The notes beneath the pieces were generated by a model. The model was not told where the DNA came from, searched no databases, and worked only from the letters and a program-made list of their open reading frames with translations. A program made the translations under genes and the position numbers. 64,000 bases of DNA, from positions 1-64,000 of the forward strand of contig JARHVB010000031.1 in assembly GCA_029222685.1 (NCBI GenBank), given 5' to 3'. Positions 36,236-43,880 of this stretch are shown here, in pieces. Source of the DNA: Terripilifer ovatus. Its GTDB lineage: Bacteria > Pseudomonadota > Alphaproteobacteria > Rhizobiales > Beijerinckiaceae. Each line of letters opens with the position of its first letter. Within the stretch, counting starts at the first letter, position 1.

Positions 36236-36792
36236 TGGCTTTCAGGAGTGAGCAACCCACCCTCTTCCTCACCATCCACCTCCACCGGCGGCGCGACGGT
36301 GATCGCGCGCCCGGCGATATCGACCCTGGGCACGACCCTCTTCGTGAACGGCAGCAGCGCCGTGCCGCCATCGGGCGTTTCCACCGTCAGGAAGTCGCCG
36401 GCGCCGAAGTTTTCCACGGCGCGCACGGTTCCGAACCGCTCGCCGCTCTCCAGCATTGCCGCCAGGCCAATGAGATCAGTGAAGTAGAATTCGTCTTCGT
36501 CCGGCGGCGGCAGATTGGCGCGCGGCACGTAAATATCGACGTTGACGATCGTTCCGGCTGAGTCACGATCGTCGATGCCCTGAATCTGGGCAACTAACAT
36601 ATCGTCTTTGAGGTAACGTGCCTTCCGGAACGCGAAATTGCGCGTCCCGGCGGCGTCTGTCAGGCCCCGGTAGCCGGCGATGGCCATCGGGTCCGCGGTG
36701 AACGATTTTACCCGGATTTCGCCCCGTACCCCATGCACCGCACCGAAGCGGCCGACGAGGACGAGGCCGGAGGTTTCCCCTCCTTCCGCCAT
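36217..36792 (-). CDS. rimM: Ribosome maturation factor RimM
   Basis: RimM assists assembly of the 30S head domain. The 191-residue protein has the N-terminal RimM barrel (LVGRFGAVHGVRGEIRVKSFTADP) and the PRC-barrel (DLIGLAAMLESGERFGTVRAVENFGAGDFLTVETPDGGTALLPFTKRVVPRVDIAGRAITVAPP). Its ATG overlaps the rpsP stop (TGATG). The last residues (ESQQKPSS) are encoded by the flanking family A repeat. trmD, the usual next gene, is not there. Confidence 0.95.
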   Translation of the reverse strand: MAEGGETSGLVLVGRFGAVHGVRGEIRVKSFTADPMAIAGYRGLTDAAGTRNFAFRKARYLKDDMLVAQIQGIDDRDSAGTIVNVDIYVPRANLPPPDEDEFYFTDLIGLAAMLESGERFGTVRAVENFGAGDFLTVETPDGGTALLPFTKRVVPRVDIAGRAITVAPPVEVDGEEEGGLLTPESQQKPSS

Positions 36793-37154
36793 CAGGCGGC
36801 CGGGGCTTCAGCTGCCTTGGCGGCAGCGGCGGCCGCCGCAGCGGCGCGTTCCTGCGCCTTCTTCTTCGGCTGCGCCTTCTGCGGGTTATTGTGCGCTTCG
36901 CGCTTCAGCACGCCGAGGCCGTCGAGCAGGCGGGTGACGCGGTCGGTCGGCTGGGCGCCCTTGGCGATCCAGTCCTTGGCCTTATCGACATCGAGGACGA
37001 GGCGGGCGGCATTGTCCTTGGCGAGCAGCGGGTTGAACGTGCCGAGCTTCTCGACGAAGCGGCCATCGCGCGGCATGCGCGCATCGGCAACGACGACGCT
37101 GTAGAACGGGCGCTTCTTGGCGCCGCCACGGGCGAGACGGATTTTCAGAGACAT
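36792..37154 (-). CDS. rpsP: 30S ribosomal protein S16
   Basis: The 120-residue protein starts [43 protein letters not shown], the S16 signature. The C-terminal tail is Lys/Ala-rich ([24 protein letters not shown]), as in other alphaproteobacteria. It lies between ffh (66 bp) and rimM (1-nt overlap), the conserved order. Confidence 0.98.
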   Translation of the reverse strand: MSLKIRLARGGAKKRPFYSVVVADARMPRDGRFVEKLGTFNPLLAKDNAARLVLDVDKAKDWIAKGAQPTDRVTRLLDGLGVLKREAHNNPQKAQPKKKAQERAAAAAAAAAKAAEAPAA

Positions 37155-37220
37155 ATTTACTTCCTTTCAAAGTCCAATTGAGAGCCCGGCGAACCGGGCG
37201 GTTGTTTCAGTGTTGCGTAG

Positions 37221-38789
37221 TCACTTCTTCTTGCCGAACGGGTTGAACCCGCCGGAAAATCCCCCGCCGAGACCCGGCAGCTTCGGGCCGCCAAGTCCGG
37301 GGAACGCGCCGGGCAACCCCGGCTTCGGCCCGCCGGTGAGACCGGGCGGCGGTGTTGACGGCAAAGCCGGCGGCGCACCTGCACCGCCCATCTGCTTCTG
37401 CATCTCGGCGATCTGCTCCGGCGAGGGCATGCCACCACCGCCACCAAGCCCCATCATCTGCGCCATCTTGGCCATCGGGCCGCGTTTGCCGGCGCCGCCC
37501 ATGGCCTTCATCATGTCGGCCATCTGCCGGTGCTGCTTCAGCAGCCGGTTGACGTCCTCCACCCGCATGCCCGAACCGGCGGCGATGCGCTTCTTGCGCG
37601 AGGCCTTCAGCATGTCCGGGTTGCGCCGCTCCTCCCGCGTCATGGAAAGAATGATGGCGCGCTGGCGCTTGATCACCTTGTCGTCGAGACGCGAGGCCGA
37701 GATCTGGTCCTTCATCTTGGCGACGCCGGGCAGCATGCCCATGATGCCGCCGAGCCCGCCGATCTTCTCCACCTGCGCCAATTGCTCGGCGAGATCGTTG
37801 AGATCGAACTTGCCCTTGCGCATGCGCTCGGCAATCGCGGCGGCCTTCTCGGCGTCGATCGACTGCGCCGCCTTCTCCACCAGGGCGACGATGTCGCCCA
37901 TGCCGAGAATCCGGTTGGCGATGCGCTGCGGGTTGAAGTCGTCGAGATCCTCGACCTTTTCACCGGTGCCGATGAGCTTGATCGGCTTGCCGGTGACGGC
38001 GCGCATGGAAAGCGCCGCGCCGCCGCGCCCGTCGCCGTCCGTGCGGGTCAGGACGATGCCGGTGATGCCGACGCTCTCGTTGAAGTTGCGCGCCAGATGC
38101 ACGGCATCCTGGCCGGTGAGCGCATCTGCGACGAGCAGGATTTCATGCGGGTTCGTCGCCCGCTTGATCTCCGCCATCTCCTGCATCAGCGGCTCGTCGA
38201 TATGCGTGCGGCCGGCGGTGTCGAGCAGCACCACGTCATAGCCCTGCAGGCGCGCGGCCTGTTCGGCGCGCTGCGCGATCTGCACCGGCGTCTGCCCGGC
38301 GATGATCGGCAGGGTATCGACGCCGACCTGGCGGCCGAGCACGGCGAGCTGTTCCTGCGCGGCCGGGCGCTTCACGTCGAGCGAGGCCATCAGCACCTTG
38401 CGCTTCATGCGGTCGGTGAGGCGGCGGGCGATCTTGGCCGTGGTGGTGGTCTTGCCGGCGCCCTGCAGGCCGACCATCATGATGGCGACGGGCGGCGCGG
38501 CGGAAAGATCGATCGGCGAGGCGTCGGAACCCAGGGTCTCGATCAGCACGTCGTTGACGATCTTGACGACCATCTGCCCCGGCGTGACCGATTTCACCAC
38601 ATTGGCGCCGACCGCCTGGGCGCGCACCTTCTCGGTGAAATCGCGCACCACATCGAGCGCCACATCCGCCTCGAGCAGGGCGCGCCGCACCTCGCGCATG
38701 GCCGCGTTCACGTCGCTCTCGGAGAGAGCGCCGCGGCGGGTCAGCGTATCGAATATGCCGGAGAGCTTCTCGGAAAGGCCCTCGAACAT
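37221..38789 (-). CDS. ffh: Signal recognition particle GTPase Ffh
   Basis: Ffh binds 4.5S RNA and signal sequences and directs nascent membrane proteins to FtsY. The 522-residue protein has the N domain, the G domain with GLQGAGKTTTTAK, DTAGRTH and TRTDGDGRGG, and the methionine-rich M domain (GDIVALVEKAAQ, GSGMRVEDVNRLLKQHRQMADMMKAMGG). The C-terminus is a long Gly/Pro-rich tail, common in this group. It heads the ffh-rpsP-rimM set. Confidence 0.97.
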   Translation of the reverse strand: MFEGLSEKLSGIFDTLTRRGALSESDVNAAMREVRRALLEADVALDVVRDFTEKVRAQAVGANVVKSVTPGQMVVKIVNDVLIETLGSDASPIDLSAAPPVAIMMVGLQGAGKTTTTAKIARRLTDRMKRKVLMASLDVKRPAAQEQLAVLGRQVGVDTLPIIAGQTPVQIAQRAEQAARLQGYDVVLLDTAGRTHIDEPLMQEMAEIKRATNPHEILLVADALTGQDAVHLARNFNESVGITGIVLTRTDGDGRGGAALSMRAVTGKPIKLIGTGEKVEDLDDFNPQRIANRILGMGDIVALVEKAAQSIDAEKAAAIAERMRKGKFDLNDLAEQLAQVEKIGGLGGIMGMLPGVAKMKDQISASRLDDKVIKRQRAIILSMTREERRNPDMLKASRKKRIAAGSGMRVEDVNRLLKQHRQMADMMKAMGGAGKRGPMAKMAQMMGLGGGGGMPSPEQIAEMQKQMGGAGAPPALPSTPPPGLTGGPKPGLPGAFPGLGGPKLPGLGGGFSGGFNPFGKKK

Positions 38790-38936
38790 GCGGAATCTCC
38801 AGTTCTTTTCGTCAGTTCAAGTTCTTAAGGGATACCCCAAAGCCAAACGCACCCGGGGGCGCATCGCGCTGCCGGATGTTGACCCTGAACCTCTAGGATT
38901 CCCTAGGCCTGTGGCGAAAGAACGTCTCTGACGAGA

Positions 38937-38967
38937 GTGGGAGGGGTTTTAGGGAGGTGGGAGGGGG
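38937..38967 (+). other. G-rich tract with G-quadruplex potential
   Basis: Four or more runs of at least three G (GGG, GGGG, GGG, GGG, GGGGG) lie within 31 bases, separated by 1-5 nt. It stands in the 281-bp gap between ffh and the divergent unknown gene, at the edge of a lower-GC segment. The rest of the gap holds the promoter at 39013-39041. Confidence 0.6.
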
Positions 38968-39012
38968 ATGTCAAATGAGAAATAGATTCCGTCGATCCGA
39001 TAAAAAACCTAC

Positions 39013-39044
39013 TTGACACGGATGAATATCTTACATATATCCGT
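39013..39044 (+). promoter_or_regulatory. Strong sigma-70-like promoter with overlapping inverted repeat
   Basis: TTGACA (39013-39018), a 17-bp spacer and TATATC (39036-39041) closely match consensus. ACGGAT (39018-39023) and ATCCGT (39039-39044) are inverted arms overlapping both boxes, so a repressor bound there would block the promoter. The downstream gene product may itself bind it. Confidence 0.75.
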
Positions 39045-39070
39045 CCTTGTTAATAACAAGGAGCAAACAT

Positions 39071-39604
39071 ATGACGCTTTCAACCATCCCACTCAAGTAC
39101 ACGGTCCCCTTCACGATCGCCGCGAACGATGGCCTGCTGGGCGCCGCAGCGGCCGAGCGAAAGGAGCCAACCGAGATTATCCAGCGCGCCACAATCAACT
39201 ATCTCATTGAAAAAGGATATATCGATGCCGACGAGGCGGAACGATTCAAACTCTTTTGGAAGCTGGTCGATCAGACCGTTCTAGCGGCACAGACCATCTG
39301 CCGCGAAGGCGGTTTCAGCCGGTCGATCACGCTCGACGCGATTCATCTCTGCATGAAGGATGAGAACTGGCTCGACGGATATCGCCGTTATGTGAAAGAC
39401 GACATCTTCAAAAACGGCAACCCGGAAAAGGGTCCAATCAATCGTGAAATCGGCTTCCGCATCCGCGCAGGCATTGGTGGCGTGGTCGAAAAGGGCGACA
39501 ACAACAAGTCGGCGACGGTCAAGGTCTTGGGTGAGATCATCCAGAGCTACACGCCAATGGCGGACTACGACCGAAAAGCTTTTGGGCCAAAGGCCGCTGC
39601 TTGA
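39071..39604 (+). CDS. Unknown 177-residue protein of a lower-GC segment
   Basis: I do not recognise a family. The product starts MTLSTIPLKYTVPFTIAAND, then has a helical stretch PTEIIQRATINYLIEKGYIDADEAERFKLFW; a strand followed by helices could be a ribbon-helix-helix-like DNA-binding fold, but this is a weak impression. The rest is mixed and charged with no catalytic motif or membrane segment. AAGGAG precedes the ATG, and a near-consensus promoter with an operator-like palindrome lies upstream, suggesting autoregulation. Its base composition is lower in GC than the surroundings, consistent with transfer. Confidence 0.7.
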   Translation: MTLSTIPLKYTVPFTIAANDGLLGAAAAERKEPTEIIQRATINYLIEKGYIDADEAERFKLFWKLVDQTVLAAQTICREGGFSRSITLDAIHLCMKDENWLDGYRRYVKDDIFKNGNPEKGPINREIGFRIRAGIGGVVEKGDNNKSATVKVLGEIIQSYTPMADYDRKAFGPKAAA

Positions 39605-39668
39605 TAGCTGAGTGGCAGCTCTGGCCGCCACTTGCTGAGAGCCGGGGTTTCAAATTTGGAGCCTCGAC

Positions 39669-40100
39669 ATGAGCAAAATCAATATTGTTTCCGAAGCTCG
39701 TAACCTGATGGAGAACGCAACCAAAAGGGGTCGTCAAGACATCTACCAGCTCGTATTTCTCCGTCTCTGCGAATTGGAGGGCAAAAACTATGAAGACCCC
39801 GTTGTAGGGCAATTCTGGATGGCTGTGGCAGCTGTAGAAGAGGTTTTGCGGCTGAAGCACGGAAAGGCGGTTAAAGCGAACTACACTCGCAGAAAGGCGG
39901 CGAACGTGGGGGAAATCGCCTGCCTGACGGATTGGGCTTTGAAAAAAGAAGACACAGAGGGGTTCACAATGCTCGTAAATGCGGGTCTTGGCGATCAAAC
40001 AGGAGAATTCGTCGTGGTCCAAAACGCCGACAGATTCACAGCAGAGGCTGTTTCATCCGCAAGGGAGCGGCTTATCGCCCATGGTGTGATTGTGGCCTGA
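39669..40100 (+). CDS. Unknown 143-residue protein, probably co-transcribed
   Basis: The protein starts MSKINIVSEARNLMENATKRGRQDIYQLVFLRLCELEGKNYEDPVVGQFWMAVAAVEEVL and is largely helical with no motif I can name. It follows the 177-residue gene by 64 bp on the same strand, has GGAG 7 nt before its ATG, and shares its lower GC. The two look like an operon of an imported module. Confidence 0.68.
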   Translation: MSKINIVSEARNLMENATKRGRQDIYQLVFLRLCELEGKNYEDPVVGQFWMAVAAVEEVLRLKHGKAVKANYTRRKAANVGEIACLTDWALKKEDTEGFTMLVNAGLGDQTGEFVVVQNADRFTAEAVSSARERLIAHGVIVA

Positions 40101-40224
40101 GGATCCTAACCTTTCAAAAGTCTTGGTTTATGCACCACCGCACGCGATTCATAGCGCACTCCGGTGCAAGTTATCGGTCCATGGCTCGGAAAGCGCACAG
40201 TGATTTTCTTGACGCCTTTTGATG

Positions 40225-40431
40225 CTAACTGGTGAGGCCATAATATAGATGCCAAATCCATTGCGTGCGCGTTTCAGCTTTCTGCACACATACCAAGTCC
40301 GGAATGCTAGGACTGATTGTGCCCGGACACATTCCGAGCTGAAGGGCGTATCGCTGATTTTCAACAACAACCAAGCGATAACTCAGCACCAAAACGGCGC
40401 CGACTAGCAGGACGATTAAAGCATTTTTCAT
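40225..40431 (-). CDS. Small membrane-anchored protein of unknown function
   Basis: The 68-residue product has one N-terminal hydrophobic helix (KNALIVLLVGAVLVLSYRLVVV, residues 2-23) and a short outer part with two cysteines (GMCPG and LVCVQ) that could form a disulfide. GGAAAGAG lies upstream of the ATG at 40431. The frame stays open to 40515, but the extra part is polar and unlikely. No homologue recognised; a real gene is plausible but not certain. Confidence 0.45.
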   Translation of the reverse strand: MKNALIVLLVGAVLVLSYRLVVVENQRYALQLGMCPGTISPSIPDLVCVQKAETRTQWIWHLYYGLTS

Positions 40432-40511
40432 AGCAAACTCTTTCCGTAGAAGTCTTGTCAAATCGAAGCAGTCTTTTTGGGTTGAGGCTGCGATATGCCC
40501 CCTTATTCTCC

Positions 40512-40823
40512 TCACACCTTCGCCTTCCGCAAAACCTCATTCATCCGCGATTGCCAGCCCGGCCCTGTTGCCTTGAACTTCTCCAACACATCGTTGTCGA
40601 GCCGGATCGACACAGCGCGCTTCGGGTTTTCCGATTTCGGCCGGCCGCCGAGGTTCTTGCGCATGGTGTCGGCAAGCTCCGGAAACACCTCGGCGAAGGG
40701 GCCCGCCTTTGCCAACTGCGCGTCCGTCGCTTCCGGCGCATCGGGATCGGACCCAATCAGTTTCTGAATGCGCGCCTCTTCCTCGTTGCTCAACGGCCGG
40801 GGCTTTGTGTTCTTTGCGGTCAT
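40512..40823 (-). CDS. brnA: Antitoxin BrnA (ribbon-helix-helix type)
   Basis: The 103-residue protein has GGRPKSENPKRAVSIRLDNDVLEKFKATGPGWQSRMNEVLRKAKV at its C-terminus, the BrnA DNA-binding and dimerisation region; the N-terminal half binds the toxin. Its ATG overlaps the stop of brnT by ATGA. The frame is intact, whereas the toxin gene upstream is frameshifted, leaving an orphan antitoxin that may still repress the shared promoter. Confidence 0.88.
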   Translation of the reverse strand: MTAKNTKPRPLSNEEEARIQKLIGSDPDAPEATDAQLAKAGPFAEVFPELADTMRKNLGGRPKSENPKRAVSIRLDNDVLEKFKATGPGWQSRMNEVLRKAKV

Positions 40824-41047
40824 AGCATCGCCCTTTCCTTGCGGCTCGCCGGGCGCATCGAGACAACCGACAAGCCCTGAACACGACGGCGATCGTTCCA
40901 TCCGCCAATATGCCGATGGCCATGAAGCGGCCCTGCCTGGCGGGAACGACCATTGCGTTGAGGAGAACTCGTAGTCGAGAGCGGCGAATCCATGCCGTGC
41001 TTGGCGATGTTCTGTTCGCGCTTCGGTTCATCCCACGTAATCAGCAT
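40820..41047 (-). pseudogene. brnT: Frameshifted toxin gene brnT
   Basis: The frame starts MLITWDEPKREQNIAKHGMD, a normal BrnT beginning. One base is then missing (GATTCGCC for GATTTCGCC), a second near GAGTTCTCC, after which frame B reads NAMVVPARQGRFMAIGILADGT and IAVVF as in BrnT. A further small deletion restores the first frame for SVVSMRPASRKERAML. At least three lesions, so no functional BrnT ribonuclease is expected. Sequencing error should be excluded, but three independent lesions make it unlikely. Confidence 0.82.
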
Positions 41048-41055
41048 GGGTTTAT

Positions 41056-41098
41056 GTATATACAAAAACAATAAAAGTCAAACAGTTTTTGTATGTAC
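41056..41098. promoter_or_regulatory. brnTA promoter/operator with 14-bp inverted arms
   Basis: GTATATACAAAAAC (41056-41069) and GTTTTTGTATGTAC (41085-41098) are inverted repeats matching at 13 of 14 positions around a 15-bp centre. On the minus strand the centre holds TTGACT, with TACATA 17 bp further on, a possible promoter. This is the expected binding site for BrnA. Confidence 0.7.
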
Positions 41099-41200
41099 GA
41101 AAACGCGCGAACATACCCCGGTCGCTTGCGTGGCTTCACTCCGGCCGAATGATCCGCGATCAACACGCGGACGTGACACGGCAATTCAGGGAGGGAATGC

Positions 41201-41620
41201 ATGTCGGCTTCACCGATCAGCACAGCATCGCGCACATCAGCCCGCCCCTCCCGCCGCACTGTCCTCGCCTGCGCCTCGGCAGGCCTCGCCTCCCTCGCCT
41301 TCAGCAACGCTCCCACCTTCGCCCAGACCCAGCCCCCACGCGAGAACCGCACCCTCATCAAGAACGGAGTCGTGCTGACGATGGACGCTGGCCTTGGCGA
41401 TTTCGAGCGCGCCGATGTGCTGGTGGAAGGCGGCAAGATTGCCGCCGTGCGGCCCGATCTTTCGGCGGGGGCGACGGTCATCGATGCCGACAACCGCATC
41501 GTTCTGCCGGGCTTCACCGATACGCATCATCATTTCTACCAGAGCGCCATGCGCAACCTGCTCGGCAACGGCCTGCTCGATGATTATGTCCGCGATATCG
41601 TGGCGAAGGCGACGCCGTGA
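41201..41620 (+). pseudogene. N-terminal remnant of a Tat-exported amidohydrolase
   Basis: The 139-codon frame has a twin-arginine leader (RPSRRTVLACASAGLASLAFSNAPTFAQ), then the amidohydrolase start TLIKNGVVLTMDAGLGDFERADVLVEGGKIAAVRPDL, and the first metal-binding motif FTDTHHHFYQSAMRNLLGNG, before stopping after IVAKATP. Relatives have about 450-500 residues, so two thirds are missing. A matching C-terminal piece lies at 42680-42829, beyond the carbonic anhydrase gene. A good AGGGAGGG ribosome site remains. Confidence 0.82.
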
Positions 41621-41635
41621 CTGGCTTCTGAACGC

Positions 41636-41746
41636 AGCCTCCTTCTCGTCGCTCACCGCCGAAGCTTTATGGTCTTTGCTGTCATAGCATCGGCCTTTGC
41701 CTCAATCTTTCCTTGCGGCTCGCCGGGCGCGTCGAGATCACCGGCA
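41636..41746 (-). pseudogene. Second, decayed brnT-brnA junction copy
   Basis: The plus-strand text near TCATAGCATCGGCCTTTGCC and TCCTTGCGGCTCGCCGGGCG closely matches the brnT/brnA junction at 40790-40862. Read on the minus strand it gives the BrnT end VISTRPASRKERLRQRPML, a stop, then the brnA start MTAKT, which soon frameshifts to SDEKEAA (compare SNEEEAR). It abuts the point where the amidohydrolase breaks off. Confidence 0.75.
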
Positions 41747-41940
41747 CGCCCTCGTCGCGGAGAAAACTGAAGGGCAGCATACGATCATAAATCGATGCAC
41801 TCTCTCCAATTTGCATCAAAAGCGGGCCGATACTCATGATCCGCGATTAACAATGCGGAAATTTCCCGTCTCCGTTTTCTTGTATTTTTATCTGGCGCAT
41901 GCAACCGTCCTGGCAGCGGGCAACTCTGGGGGAGACTGCG

Positions 41941-42642
41941 GTGCTTTCACGTCGATTGTTTTGTGGCTGCGTTGCAGCCGGTTCTTTCATGGCAACATCT
42001 GCCCGGGCGCAGTCCGTGTGTGAAGTCTTCACGCCGGATATGCAGAAGGCGACATCGCCCGAGCGCGGGATCGCTCTGCTCAAGGAAGGCAACGAGCGTT
42101 TCCTTGCGGGCAAATCGGTCAACTGCGATCTCCTGGCCCAGGTCAAAGGCACCGCGGCCAATCAATCGCCGTTCGCGGCCATCGTCGGCTGCATCGATTC
42201 GCGCGTGCCGCCGGAACTGGTGTTCGACCAGAAGATCGGCGACGTGTTCTGCGCGCGCGTGGCGGGCAATTGCGTCAACACCGACATCGTCGGCAGCCTC
42301 GAATATGCGGTGAAGGTCGCCGGCACGCGCACCATCGTCGTGCTCGGCCACGGCAATTGCGGCGCGATCAAGAGCGCGGTCGACGGCGTGAAGATGGGCA
42401 ACATCACTGCGCTGTTGAAGAATTTCGAGCCGGCCTTGAAAACCCTTACGCCGGCGGACGGCCATCGGGATTCGCACAATTATCCGCTCGTGGAAAAAGT
42501 TGCCGAGGCCAATGCCCGGCTGACCGCGCAGAGCCTCCCGAAACGCTCCAAGATCATCGGCGATCTCTACGCGGCAAAGCAGCTCGTCATCGCGGCGGCG
42601 ATGCACGACGTCACCACCGGCAAGGTGACTTGGTTGAGCTGA
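41941..42642 (+). CDS. Exported beta-class carbonic anhydrase
   Basis: The 233-residue enzyme interconverts CO2 and bicarbonate. Zinc ligands are seen in AAIVGCIDSRVPPE (CxDxR) and VLGHGNCGAI (HxxC), the beta-class pattern. The N-terminus LSRRLFCGCVAAGSFMATSARAQS has twin arginines and a hydrophobic leader, so export to the periplasm is likely. I choose the GTG at 41941 with GGGGAG upstream; an ATG at 41899 is possible but spoils the leader. The gene sits between two pieces of a broken amidohydrolase. Three 14-bp tandem repeats span its stop codon. Confidence 0.88.
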   Translation: MLSRRLFCGCVAAGSFMATSARAQSVCEVFTPDMQKATSPERGIALLKEGNERFLAGKSVNCDLLAQVKGTAANQSPFAAIVGCIDSRVPPELVFDQKIGDVFCARVAGNCVNTDIVGSLEYAVKVAGTRTIVVLGHGNCGAIKSAVDGVKMGNITALLKNFEPALKTLTPADGHRDSHNYPLVEKVAEANARLTAQSLPKRSKIIGDLYAAKQLVIAAAMHDVTTGKVTWLS

Positions 42643-42668
42643 CTTGGCTGAGCTGACTTGGCTGAGCT
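42627..42668. repeat. Three tandem 14-bp repeats across the carbonic anhydrase stop codon
   Basis: GACTTGGTTGAGCT (42627-42640) is followed by two copies of GACTTGGCTGAGCT (42641-42654, 42655-42668). The TGA stop lies at 42640-42642. Such short tandem copies suggest slippage or a joining event at this point. Confidence 0.85.
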
Positions 42669-42679
42669 GAGCGGCGTGT

Positions 42680-42829
42680 CGTGTCCTCGTCGATGGCGGT
42701 CAGTTGACCGGCGTCGACGTGCCGGCGCTGCAGAAGCGTATCACCGCTTCGTGTGATCCCATCCTCGAACAGGCAGGCTGGAAGAAGAATGTCGTCGATG
42801 GCGTGGTGACGGACGCGAGTGCGCGGTGA
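42680..42829 (+). pseudogene. C-terminal remnant of the split amidohydrolase
   Basis: Translated in the frame ending at 42829, the stretch gives RVLVDGGQLTGVDVPALQKR and ITASCDPILEQAGWKKN, which looks like the closing part of amidohydrolases (a VxVDGxxV segment, then a helix ending with the enzyme). It has no start and is preceded by the tandem repeats. It most simply belongs to the N-terminal remnant at 41201-41620. Confidence 0.65.
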
Positions 42830-42853
42830 GGATAGGCCGCTCTGACGCAACGC

Positions 42854-43036
42854 TGTCATTCCCGACGTCCGCGTAGCGGGCGAGCGGGAATCCAGGAGCC
42901 AAGGTGTACAATGTTGCCCCTGGATTCCCGCTCTGCGCTTCGCTTGGCGGGAATGACACACGGAGGACTGCGGCGTGACGCCCTCGTCCTTCGAGACGCG
43001 CCCTTTCGGGCGCTCCTCAGAATGAGGGCTTCTTTA
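42854..43036. repeat. Family B element followed by a family A element
   Basis: Family B spans 42854-42958 (TGTCATTCCCG...CGGGAATGACA), and an inverted family A copy 42984-43036 (CGTCCTTCGAGACGCG...GATGAGG-type end AATGAGGGCTTCTTT). They fill the gap between the amidohydrolase remnant and the YkuD-like gene. Confidence 0.82.
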
Positions 43037-43060
43037 TGCAGCCACCATGCAGCCCCCGCC

Positions 43061-43732
43061 TTACGCCGGCAGCACGACAACCTTCGTATTCACCGGCGTC
43101 TTGTTGTACAGGTCAATCATGTCCTGCGTCAGCAGGCCGGTGCAGCCGCTGGTCAGGTTGGTGCCGATCGTCTCCGGCGCGCTGGAGGCGTAGATCGTGT
43201 AGAGCGTGTAGCGGCCCTTCTGGTAGAGATAGAGCGTGCGCGCGCCGAGCGGATTGTCGAGGCCGCCGGGCATGCCCTTGGCATAGGCCGCGGCTTCCGG
43301 CTGGCGCTTGATCATTTCCTTCGGCGGCGTCCAGGTGGCCCATTCGCCCTTGCGGCCGACATAGGCATCGCCGCTCCACAGGAAGCCCTGACGGCCCACA
43401 TTGGCGCCATAGCGCGTGGCGTCGCCGTCGCCCTCGATGCGGTAGACATAATAGTTGGCGGGATCGACGACGATGGTGCCGGCCGCTTCCTTGGAGGGGT
43501 AGCGCACCCGCTTGCGGTAGTATTTCGGATCGACCTTGGAGATATCGACCGCCGGAATCTTGAATCTCTTGTCGTCGACCGGCCCGTAGAGCGCCATCGC
43601 CTCTGAGTTGTCGACGGTCGCGCAGCCGCCCAGGGTCAGCGCGCCGAGCGCGGCGGCGGAGCCGAACAGCACCGAGCGGCGATTCAGCAATCCCATGTCG
43701 CCGGAACCGGCCATCCTTTCGTCTGTAAACAT
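43061..43732 (-). CDS. YkuD (L,D-transpeptidase)-like lipoprotein with altered catalytic motif
   Basis: The 223-residue protein has a twin-arginine lipoprotein leader (LLNRRSVLFGSAAALGALTLGGCATV) and the YkuD fold (AGTIVVDPANYYVYRIEGDGDATRYGANVGRQGF, WTPPKEMIKRQP, DNPLGARTLYLY). In active enzymes the end reads IHGT...SSGCIRM; here it reads IYASSAPETIGTNLTSGCTGL. The cysteine is kept, but the histidine and arginine positions are changed. It may therefore be catalytically weak, or have a binding role at peptidoglycan. The start at 43732 is followed by in-frame ATG codons at 43714 and 43696. Confidence 0.82.
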   Translation of the reverse strand: MFTDERMAGSGDMGLLNRRSVLFGSAAALGALTLGGCATVDNSEAMALYGPVDDKRFKIPAVDISKVDPKYYRKRVRYPSKEAAGTIVVDPANYYVYRIEGDGDATRYGANVGRQGFLWSGDAYVGRKGEWATWTPPKEMIKRQPEAAAYAKGMPGGLDNPLGARTLYLYQKGRYTLYTIYASSAPETIGTNLTSGCTGLLTQDMIDLYNKTPVNTKVVVLPA

Positions 43733-43880
43733 ATTGAAGGTTCCCCTTGTCGTGTTGTTAACCAGAGGAAACTCCAGCACAGACACGCTAACGCAATTTG
43801 CACGGACATTGCCGCCTCGCAGCGAGATTGGCAAGTCTGGTTAACGGCCGGTTAAGGCTCTGATCGCGTTACGACAAAGC

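Noticed and set aside
41201-41620. A complete small amidohydrolase
   Set aside because: It stops after the first metal motif and lacks the other ligands, so it is a remnant.
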